Position numbers and translations under genes: made by a program. Shown here piece after piece: positions 1 to 7,090 of a stretch of 64,000 bases of DNA. The stretch lies in NCBI RefSeq assembly GCF_001953985.1, contig NZ_MBEI01000066.1:62001-126000 (forward strand). Reading direction: 5' to 3'. The notes below the pieces were generated by a model. It was not told the DNA's origin, ran no database searches, and was given only the letters and a program-made list of their open reading frames with translations. This DNA comes from Mycobacterium colombiense. Lineage in GTDB: Bacteria; Actinomycetota; Actinomycetes; Mycobacteriales; Mycobacteriaceae. Positions within the stretch are counted from its first letter, which is position 1. Each line of letters opens with the position of its first letter.

Positions 1-2
1 AT

Positions 3-272
3 GCGCTCGCCTCGGAAGCTTCGGATAGCGCGGATCAACAGCAGGCCGACTACTTCGTCCGGCTGCTCGCCGGGCGGCGCGGCTTCATCGATCAGCGCAT
101 AGAGGAGTGTCAGCGCAAGATCGGCACCGCGGAAGCCAAGGGAGACCTCGACACGGTGGCGAACCTGCGCCGCCTGGTGCGCATCGCCGAGCAGGACCGG
201 CGGACCCTGGACGCCATGCTCGACAAGCTGCGCCGGCGGTTTGTCCGCCGGGTAGCCCCAGGCTCGCGCTGA
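3..272 (+). CDS. C-terminal part of an unknown protein (5' end outside window)
   Basis: An open frame enters from the left edge and stops with TGA at 270-272, giving 89 visible residues. The visible part is rich in Arg, Gln, Glu and Leu with the heptad-like look of a long helix, for example around the stretch DLDTVANLRRLVRIAEQDRR, and has no membrane segment or signal peptide. I do not recognise the family. The codon bias (G/C at third positions) fits a real mycobacterial gene, but the start and the rest of the protein lie outside the window, so no function is offered. Confidence 0.6.
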   Translation, partial: ALASEASDSADQQQADYFVRLLAGRRGFIDQRIEECQRKIGTAEAKGDLDTVANLRRLVRIAEQDRRTLDAMLDKLRRRFVRRVAPGSR

Positions 273-418
273 ATCGCCCAGCGCCGCAGCGGTTTTCGTC
301 ATCCGAGCGGTGACGAGGTAGCCGCACAGGTCACTGGCATGCGCAAATCGACCCGTCCGCATCGTGGTGCCGATACATTCGATGGGCCAGCTGCTTTCTA
401 GACAGGAAAGAGGCCGCC

Positions 419-2176
419 ATGGGATTCATCGCTCCGGAACTTCCGGACGTCGATCACAAGAACTGGCCGACCCTGCCCCGGGCCACCCGACTGCAAGTGG
501 TGACGCGACATTGGGCGGAGCACGGCTTCGGGACGCCGTACGCGGTGTACTTGCTGTACCTGCTCAAGATCCTGCTGTACATCGCGGTGCCCGCCGCCAT
601 CATCTCGCTCACCCCCGGCCTCGGCGGGCTGGGCCGCATCGGCGACTGGTGGACGCAACCCATCGTCTACCAGAAGGTCGTCATCTTCACGCTGCTGTTC
701 GAGGTCACGGGCCTCGGCTGCGGATCCGGGCCACTGACGGGGCGGTTCATGCCACCGATCGGAGGCATCCTTTACTGGTTGCGGCCCAACACGATTCGCC
801 TACCGGCCTGGCCCGGCAAGGTTCCGTTCACCAGTGGTGACAGCCGCACGGTCGTCGACGTCGCACTGTATGCCATCGTTCTGATCGGCGGGGTGTGGGC
901 GCTGCTATCACCCGGTCACGACGGGCCGGTCACCGCCACCGGCGACGTCGGTCTGATCGAGCCCGTTCGGGTCATCCCGACGATCGTCGCCCTGACGCTG
1001 TTGGGACTGCGCGACAAGACGATCTTCCTGGCCGCCCGCGGCGAACACTATTGGCTGAAGCTGTTCGTGTTCTTCTTCCCGTTCACCGACCAGATCGCGG
1101 CCTTCAAGCTCATCATGCTCTGCTTGTGGTGGGGCGCAGCGACTTCCAAGCTCAACCACCACTTCCCTTACGTAGTTGCGGTGATGACGAGCAACAACGC
1201 GCTACTGCGGCCCAAGTTGTTCACCCCGATCAAGCACCTGCTCTACCGCGACCACGTCAACGACCTACGGCCCACCTGGTTGCCGAAGCTGATGGCTCAT
1301 GTCGGTGGTACGACAGCCGAATTCATCGTTCCCACGGTTCTGGTGTTCGTCGCCGGCGATCAACCGTGGCGGTGGTTCCTGATCGGGTTCATGGTGGTCT
1401 TCCACCTCAACATCATTTCCAACCTCCCGATGGGAGTGCCGTTGGAGTGGAACGTGTTCTTCATCTTTTCGCTGTTCTACCTGTTCGGGCATTACGGCGG
1501 GATTCGTGCCACCGATCTTTCCTCGCCGCTGCTGCTGGCGCTCGTGGTGGTCGTGGTGGCCATCGTGGTTGCGGGAAACATGTTCCCCGAAAAGATTTCG
1601 TTCCTGCCGGCCATGCGCTACTACGCCGGCAACTGGGCCACCAGCCTGTGGTGCTTCCGGGCGGGCGCCGAGGAGAAGGTCGACGCCCAGGTTGTCAAAA
1701 GCTCCGCGCTCGTCGTCAATCAGCTGGCCCGGCTCTATGGACCGGAGACCGCCGAAGTCATGGCGGACAAGGTGGCGGCGTTCCGCGCGATGCATATTCA
1801 CGGCCGGGCGCTCAATGGCCTGTTGCCGCGGGCGATAGGCAACGAGGCCGACTACAAGGTGCGCGAGGGCGAGGTCGTGGCCGGCCCCCTGGTCGGGTGG
1901 AACTTCGGCGAAGGCCATTTGCACAACGAGCAGCTGCTCGAGGCGGTACAGCGGCGCTGCAACTTCGAGGACGGCGAGCTTCGCGTGATCGTCCTCGAGG
2001 GTCAACCGATCCATATCCAAAAGCAGTGGTACCGCATCCTGGACGCCAAGACCGGATTGATCGAGGCGGGCTACGTCACCATCGAGGACATGGCGTCGCG
2101 TCAGCCGTGGCCCGAGCCGGGTGACGAATTTCCGGTTCACCTCACCACGCAACCCGTCGTGCACGGCGAGTCGTGA
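419..2176 (+). CDS. DUF3556-type integral membrane protein
   Basis: The 585-residue protein has many hydrophobic segments (about residues 40-65, 80-105, 145-165, 200-250, 300-390) and a soluble C-terminal third of about 180 residues. It resembles the mycobacterial family annotated as transmembrane protein of unknown function, DUF3556. The ATG at 419 follows a strong ribosome site (AGGAAAGAGG at 404-413). Its stop codon overlaps the GTG of the next gene (GTGA at 2173-2176), so it is probably translationally coupled to the FAD-dependent oxidoreductase. That coupling hints at a shared lipid or isoprenoid-related role at the membrane, but the function is unknown. Confidence 0.85.
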   Translation: MGFIAPELPDVDHKNWPTLPRATRLQVVTRHWAEHGFGTPYAVYLLYLLKILLYIAVPAAIISLTPGLGGLGRIGDWWTQPIVYQKVVIFTLLFEVTGLGCGSGPLTGRFMPPIGGILYWLRPNTIRLPAWPGKVPFTSGDSRTVVDVALYAIVLIGGVWALLSPGHDGPVTATGDVGLIEPVRVIPTIVALTLLGLRDKTIFLAARGEHYWLKLFVFFFPFTDQIAAFKLIMLCLWWGAATSKLNHHFPYVVAVMTSNNALLRPKLFTPIKHLLYRDHVNDLRPTWLPKLMAHVGGTTAEFIVPTVLVFVAGDQPWRWFLIGFMVVFHLNIISNLPMGVPLEWNVFFIFSLFYLFGHYGGIRATDLSSPLLLALVVVVVAIVVAGNMFPEKISFLPAMRYYAGNWATSLWCFRAGAEEKVDAQVVKSSALVVNQLARLYGPETAEVMADKVAAFRAMHIHGRALNGLLPRAIGNEADYKVREGEVVAGPLVGWNFGEGHLHNEQLLEAVQRRCNFEDGELRVIVLEGQPIHIQKQWYRILDAKTGLIEAGYVTIEDMASRQPWPEPGDEFPVHLTTQPVVHGES

Positions 2177-3597
2177 CGAAGGCGGTCGTCGTCGGCGCCG
2201 GGCCCAACGGCCTGGCCGCGGCGATTCAGCTCGCCCGCCACGGTGTCGACGTGCAGGTGCTGGAGGCGCGCGACACCGTCGGCGGGGGAGCGCGCTCGGC
2301 CGAGCTGACGGTGCCCGGCGTGGTCCACGACGTCTGCTCGGCTGCGCATCCCATGGCGGTGGGTTCACCGTTCTGGGAGGAGATCGACCTGCCGCGCTAC
2401 GGGCTGGTGTGGAAGTGGCCGGAGATCGACTGCGCGCATCCGCTCGACGACGGCACCGCGGGGTTGCTGTATCGGTCGATCGACCGAACGGTGGCCGAAA
2501 TGGGCGCCGACGGACGGCGGTGGCGGCTCGCGGTGGGTGATCTCGCCGCCGGCTTCGACGAGCTATGCCAAGATCTGATGCGCCCGGTCCTGCATGTTCC
2601 ACACCACCCCATCCGGCTTGCTGCCTTCGGGCCGCGCGCGGTGCTGCCGGCCACGGTGCTGGCTCGCGGGTTTCGCACCGAGCGGGTGCGCGCGCTATAC
2701 GGCGGCCAGGCCGCGCACGCTTACACCCGGCTCGACCGGCCGCTGACGGCCGCAATGGCGCTGATGTTCATGGCCAGCGGGCACCACTACGGCTGGCCGG
2801 TGGCTGAGGGCGGATCGGGGTCGATCATCGCGGCGCTGGCAGCCGTCCTGGCCGAACACGGCACTGCGATCACCACCGGCGTCACCGTGACCCGCCCCAA
2901 AGACATTCCCGACGCCGACATCGTCATGCTCGACCTCACCCCGGCCGCGGCGCTGCGGCTCTACGGCGACGCCATGCCCGGCCGCATCAAGCGCTCCTAC
3001 CGGCGCTACCGCCAGGGGTCCTCGGCCTTCAAGGTCGACTACGCCATCGAGGGCCACATTCCCTGGACCAATCCCAACTGCGGGCACGCCGGCACCGTGC
3101 ACCTGGGCGGGACATTCGCCGAGATCGCACACAGCGAACGCGAGCGGTCGGAAGGACGGATGTACCGGCGTCCGTTTATCATCCTTGGGCAGCAGTACCT
3201 GGCCGACCCGTCGCGCTCGGCGGGCAATATCAACCCGATCTACGCCTACGCCCACGTGCCGTTCGGTTACACCGGCGATGCCACCGAGATCATCACCGAC
3301 CAGATCGAGCGCTTCGCGCCCGGATTCCGCGACCGCGTCGTCGCCACCGTCACCAGCGGCACCGCCGATATGCAGGCCTACAACCCCAACTTCATCGGCG
3401 GCGACATCATCGGCGGCGCCAACGACGGGCTCCAGGTGATACTGCGGCCGCGCATCTCGGTCAACCCGTATGCGACCGGCGTGCCGGGCGTCTACCTGTG
3501 TTCGCAGTCCACGCCGCCGGGAGCCGGCATCCACGGCCTGTGTGGCTACCACGCCGCCGAGGCGGCGCTGCGCTGGTCCCGCGGACGGCGCCGATAG
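2173..3597 (+). CDS. FAD-dependent NAD(P)/amine-oxidase-like oxidoreductase (phytoene desaturase/isomerase superfamily)
   Basis: The 474-residue protein begins with a classic dinucleotide-binding fold: VVVGAGPNGLAAAIQLARHG (GxGxxG), with the acidic residue that ends strand beta2 (VLEAR) near residue 38. This is followed by the GGGARS motif typical of the phytoene desaturase/carotenoid isomerase group. The C terminus has a second FAD-contact region (STPPGAGIHGLCGYHAAEAAL). The substrate cannot be read from sequence; an isoprenoid, fatty or polycyclic compound is plausible. The GTG start overlaps the stop of the DUF3556 gene by four bases, indicating a two-gene operon. Confidence 0.85.
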   Translation: MTKAVVVGAGPNGLAAAIQLARHGVDVQVLEARDTVGGGARSAELTVPGVVHDVCSAAHPMAVGSPFWEEIDLPRYGLVWKWPEIDCAHPLDDGTAGLLYRSIDRTVAEMGADGRRWRLAVGDLAAGFDELCQDLMRPVLHVPHHPIRLAAFGPRAVLPATVLARGFRTERVRALYGGQAAHAYTRLDRPLTAAMALMFMASGHHYGWPVAEGGSGSIIAALAAVLAEHGTAITTGVTVTRPKDIPDADIVMLDLTPAAALRLYGDAMPGRIKRSYRRYRQGSSAFKVDYAIEGHIPWTNPNCGHAGTVHLGGTFAEIAHSERERSEGRMYRRPFIILGQQYLADPSRSAGNINPIYAYAHVPFGYTGDATEIITDQIERFAPGFRDRVVATVTSGTADMQAYNPNFIGGDIIGGANDGLQVILRPRISVNPYATGVPGVYLCSQSTPPGAGIHGLCGYHAAEAALRWSRGRRR

Positions 3598-3615
3598 CTC
3601 GCGTCGCGTGTGGCC

Positions 3616-3656
3616 GACGTCACGGCCGTTGTACCAGCGCGGCAACGGCGGACGTC
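3616..3656. terminator. Imperfect hairpin upstream of gap
   Basis: The left arm GACGTCACGGCCGTTG (3616-3631) pairs with CAACGGCGGACGTC (3643-3656) across an 11-base loop, with a small asymmetric bulge. It starts 18 bases after the stop of the oxidoreductase and ends 65 bases before gap, so it may be a rho-independent-like terminator without a U tract. An operator or leader structure for gap is the alternative. Confidence 0.4.
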
Positions 3657-3721
3657 ACTGATCTAGGCTGGCGAAGAGCGCAGATCAGCGGACACGGGAA
3701 AGAAAGACAGAGGAGAGACAA

Positions 3722-4741
3722 GTGACGGTCCGAGTAGGTATCAACGGCTTCGGTCGCATCGGGCGGAACTTCTACCGGGCCTTGCTGGCTCAACAGGAGC
3801 AAGGCACCGCCGACATCGAGGTGGTCGCGGTCAACGACCTCACCGACAACGCCAGCCTGGCGCACCTGCTGAAATTCGACTCCATCCTGGGCCGCCTGCC
3901 CCACGACGTCAGCCTCGAGGGTGACGACACCATCGTCGTCGGCAGCAAGAAGATCAAGGCGCTCGAGGTCAAGGAAGGCCCGGCGGCGCTGCCCTGGGGC
4001 GACCTGGGCGTCGACGTCGTCGTCGAGTCCACCGGCATCTTCACCAACGCCGCCAAGGCCAAGGGCCACCTGGACGCCGGCGCGAAGAAGGTGATCATCT
4101 CCGCGCCCGCCACCGACGAGGACATCACCATCGTGCTGGGCGTCAACGACGACAAGTACGACGGCAGCCAGAACATCATCTCGAACGCCTCGTGCACCAC
4201 CAACTGCCTCGGCCCGATCGCCAAGGTGCTCAACGACGAGTTCGGCATCGTCAAGGGCCTGATGACCACCATCCACGCCTACACCCAGGACCAGAACCTC
4301 CAGGACGGGCCGCACAAGGACCTGCGCCGGGCCCGCGCCGCCGCGCTGAACATCGTGCCGACCTCCACCGGCGCCGCCAAGGCCATCGGCCTGGTGCTGC
4401 CGGAGCTGAAGGGCAAGCTGGACGGGTACGCGCTGCGGGTGCCGATCCCCACCGGCTCGGTCACCGACCTCACCGCCGAGCTGAAGAAGTCCGCCACCGC
4501 CGACGAGATCAACGCCGCGATGAAGGCCGCCGCCGAGGGGCCCATGAAGGGCATCCTGAAGTACTACGACGCGCCGATCGTGTCCAGCGACATCGTCACC
4601 GACCCGCACAGCTCGATCTTCGACTCCGGCCTGACCAAGGTGATCGACGACCAAGCCAAGGTGGTGTCCTGGTACGACAACGAATGGGGCTACTCCAACC
4701 GCCTCGTCGACCTGGTCGCCCTGGTCGGCAAGTCGCTGTAA
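3722..4741 (+). CDS. gap: Glyceraldehyde-3-phosphate dehydrogenase
   Basis: This enzyme converts glyceraldehyde 3-phosphate, NAD+ and phosphate to 1,3-bisphosphoglycerate in glycolysis. The 339 residues show the NAD-binding start (GINGFGRIGRN, residues 6-16), the ND pair near residues 38-39 that favours NAD over NADP, the active-site ASCTTNC with catalytic Cys158, and His185 in TTIHAYTQ. The GTG start at 3722 follows an AGGAGAG ribosome site. It is the first gene of gap-pgk-tpiA, with three bases separating it from pgk, and matches M. tuberculosis Rv1436 in size and context. Confidence 0.98.
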   Translation: MTVRVGINGFGRIGRNFYRALLAQQEQGTADIEVVAVNDLTDNASLAHLLKFDSILGRLPHDVSLEGDDTIVVGSKKIKALEVKEGPAALPWGDLGVDVVVESTGIFTNAAKAKGHLDAGAKKVIISAPATDEDITIVLGVNDDKYDGSQNIISNASCTTNCLGPIAKVLNDEFGIVKGLMTTIHAYTQDQNLQDGPHKDLRRARAAALNIVPTSTGAAKAIGLVLPELKGKLDGYALRVPIPTGSVTDLTAELKKSATADEINAAMKAAAEGPMKGILKYYDAPIVSSDIVTDPHSSIFDSGLTKVIDDQAKVVSWYDNEWGYSNRLVDLVALVGKSL

Positions 4742-4744
4742 ACC

Positions 4745-5974
4745 GTGGCTGTCCACGATCTGAAAGACCTGCTCGCCGAAGGGGTTTCCGGACGCGGCGT
4801 GCTGGTGCGCTCCGATCTGAACGTGCCGCTCGATGACGGCAAGATCACCGACGCCGGCCGCATCACCGCCTCGGTGCCGACGCTGAAGGCGTTGGTCGAT
4901 GCGGGCGCCAAGGTGGTGGTCACCGCGCACCTGGGGCGGCCCGAGGGCGGACCGGACCCGAAGCTGTCGCTGGCGCCGGTCGCCGCGGCGCTGTCCGAGC
5001 AGCTGGGCCGGCACGTGCAACTCGCCGGCGACGTGGTGGGCACCGACGCGCTGGCACGCGCCGAGGGCCTGACCGACGGCGACGTCCTGCTGCTGGAGAA
5101 CATCCGCTTCGACCCCCGCGAAACCAGCAAGGACGACGGCGAACGGCTCGCGCTCGCCCGGCAGTTGGCCGAATTGGTCGGGCCGACAGGCGCTTTCGTC
5201 TCCGACGGCTTCGGCGTGGTGCACCGCAAGCAGGCCTCCGTGTACGACATCGCCACCCTGCTGCCGCACTACGCCGGCACCCTGGTGGCCGACGAGATCC
5301 AGGTGCTGGAGCAGCTGACCAGCTCCACCAAGCGCCCCTACGCGGTGGTCCTGGGTGGGTCGAAGGTGTCCGACAAGCTCGGCGTCATCGAGTCGCTGGC
5401 CACCAAGGCCGACAGCATCCTCATCGGCGGCGGGATGTGCTTCACCTTCCTTGCCGCCCAAGGCTTCTCGGTCGGTAAGTCGCTGCTGGAGACCGAGATG
5501 GTCGACACCTGCCGCAGGCTGCTGGACACCTACGTCGACGTGCTGCGGCTGCCGGTGGACATCGTGGTGGCCGACAAGTTCGCCGCCGACGCGACCCCGC
5601 AGACGGTCGCGGCCGACGCCATCCCGGACGACCTGATGGGCCTGGACATCGGACCCGGCTCGGTCAAGCGGTTCACCACGCTGCTGTCCAACGCCGAGAC
5701 CGTCTTCTGGAACGGGCCGATGGGCGTGTTCGAGTTCCCGGCGTTCGCCGCGGGCACCAAGGGCGTCGCTGAGGCGATCGCCGCGGCCACCGGCAAGGGC
5801 GCTTTCAGCGTGGTGGGTGGCGGCGACTCCGCGGCCGCGGTGCGCGCGCTGGGCATCCCGGAGGGCGACTTCTCGCACATCTCCACCGGCGGCGGAGCGT
5901 CGCTGGAATACCTTGAGGGCAAGACGCTTCCGGGTATCGAGGTGTTGAGCCGACCCCAGCCCGACCACAACTAG
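4745..5974 (+). CDS. pgk: Phosphoglycerate kinase
   Basis: Transfers phosphate from 1,3-bisphosphoglycerate to ADP in glycolysis. The protein has 409 residues. It carries the N-terminal signature RSDLNVPL, the substrate-binding TAHLGRP, the hinge and nucleotide region (GGSKVSDKLGVIE) and the C-terminal GGGDSAAAV phosphate loop. The substrate-side motif reads VSDGFGVVHR, a variant of the common NDAFGxAHR. The GTG start at 4745 is three bases after gap, and tpiA follows after 14 bases, so all three are cotranscribed. Confidence 0.98.
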   Translation: MAVHDLKDLLAEGVSGRGVLVRSDLNVPLDDGKITDAGRITASVPTLKALVDAGAKVVVTAHLGRPEGGPDPKLSLAPVAAALSEQLGRHVQLAGDVVGTDALARAEGLTDGDVLLLENIRFDPRETSKDDGERLALARQLAELVGPTGAFVSDGFGVVHRKQASVYDIATLLPHYAGTLVADEIQVLEQLTSSTKRPYAVVLGGSKVSDKLGVIESLATKADSILIGGGMCFTFLAAQGFSVGKSLLETEMVDTCRRLLDTYVDVLRLPVDIVVADKFAADATPQTVAADAIPDDLMGLDIGPGSVKRFTTLLSNAETVFWNGPMGVFEFPAFAAGTKGVAEAIAAATGKGAFSVVGGGDSAAAVRALGIPEGDFSHISTGGGASLEYLEGKTLPGIEVLSRPQPDHN

Positions 5975-5988
5975 GGAGGCCCAGAGTC

Positions 5989-6774
5989 GTGAGCCGCAAA
6001 CCGCTGATCGCCGGCAACTGGAAGATGAACCTCAACCACTTCGAGGCCATCGCGCTGGTGCAAAAGATCGCGTTCGCGTTGCCGGACAAGTACTACGACA
6101 AGGTGGACGTCACGGTACTGCCGCCGTTCACGGATCTGCGCAGCGTGCAAACCCTGGTCGACGGCGACAAACTGCGGTTGACCTACGGCGGGCAGGACCT
6201 GTCCGAGCACGACTCGGGCGCCTACACCGGCGACATCAGCGGCGCCTTCCTGGCCAAGCTGGGTTGCACGTTCGTCGTCGTCGGGCACTCCGAGCGGCGG
6301 ACCTACCACCACGAGGACGACGCGGTGGTGGCCGCCAAGGCCGCCGCGGCGCTCAAGCACGAACTGACCCCGATCGTCTGCATCGGCGAACACCTCGAGG
6401 TGCGCGAGGCGGGAAACCACGTCGGCCACTGTGAGGACCAGCTGCGCGGCTCGCTGGCCGGGCTGTCCGCCGAACAGATCGGCAAGGTCGTCATCGCCTA
6501 CGAACCGGTGTGGGCCATCGGCACCGGGCGGGTGGCCAGCGCGGGCGACGCCCAAGAGGTGTGCGCGGCGATCCGCAAGCAGTTGGCGTCCCTCGCCTCG
6601 TCAGAGGTCGCCGACTCGGTGCGGGTGCTCTACGGCGGCTCGGTGAACGCGAAGAACATCGGCGAGCTGATCGCCCGCGACGACATCGACGGTGGTCTGG
6701 TGGGCGGCGCCTCCCTGGACGGCGAGCAGTTCGCCACGCTGGCGGCGATCGCCGCCGGTGGGCCGCTGCCCTGA
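5989..6774 (+). CDS. tpiA: Triosephosphate isomerase
   Basis: Interconverts dihydroxyacetone phosphate and glyceraldehyde 3-phosphate. The 261-residue TIM barrel has Lys12 in AGNWKMN, the electrophilic His100 in GHSERR, the catalytic base Glu172 in AYEPVWAIGTG, and the phosphate-binding YGGSV and GGASL loops. The GTG start at 5989 follows a GGGAGG ribosome site shortly after pgk. It is the third gene of the glycolytic operon and is followed within 30 bases by secG. Confidence 0.98.
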   Translation: MSRKPLIAGNWKMNLNHFEAIALVQKIAFALPDKYYDKVDVTVLPPFTDLRSVQTLVDGDKLRLTYGGQDLSEHDSGAYTGDISGAFLAKLGCTFVVVGHSERRTYHHEDDAVVAAKAAAALKHELTPIVCIGEHLEVREAGNHVGHCEDQLRGSLAGLSAEQIGKVVIAYEPVWAIGTGRVASAGDAQEVCAAIRKQLASLASSEVADSVRVLYGGSVNAKNIGELIARDDIDGGLVGGASLDGEQFATLAAIAAGGPLP

Positions 6775-6804
6775 GAACGACCCCGCCCCGGTAGGCTGGC
6801 CGTC

Positions 6805-7038
6805 ATGCAGTTGGCTTTGCAGATCACCCTGGTCGTCACCAGCATCCTGGTGGTGCTGCTGGTGCTGCTGCACCGCGCCAAGGGTGGTGGCCTGTCCACG
6901 CTGTTCGGTGGCGGCGTGCAGTCCAGCCTGTCCGGTTCCACGGTGGTGGAAAAGAACCTGGACCGCCTGACGTACTTCATCACCGCCATCTGGCTGGTGT
7001 GCATCGTCGCAATGGCGCTGCTGATCAAATACCGCTGA
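6805..7038 (+). CDS. secG: Protein translocase subunit SecG
   Basis: Small accessory subunit of the SecYEG protein-export channel in the cytoplasmic membrane. The 77 residues show the family layout: a first transmembrane helix (about 2-24), a short cytoplasmic loop with the conserved GGGLSTLFGGG segment, and a second helix (about 52-74). The position just downstream of gap-pgk-tpiA is the conserved actinobacterial arrangement (Rv1440 in M. tuberculosis). Confidence 0.95.
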   Translation: MQLALQITLVVTSILVVLLVLLHRAKGGGLSTLFGGGVQSSLSGSTVVEKNLDRLTYFITAIWLVCIVAMALLIKYR

Positions 7039-7090
7039 CCGCTGATCTGTCGACGGGCGGACGCTGACATCCGCATCGATACTGGGTCCC

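Noticed and set aside
3620..5968. 782-residue open frame on the minus strand over gap and pgk
   Set aside because: It is the antisense shadow of two certain enzymes in a high-GC region, with His/Arg/Gln-rich random composition.
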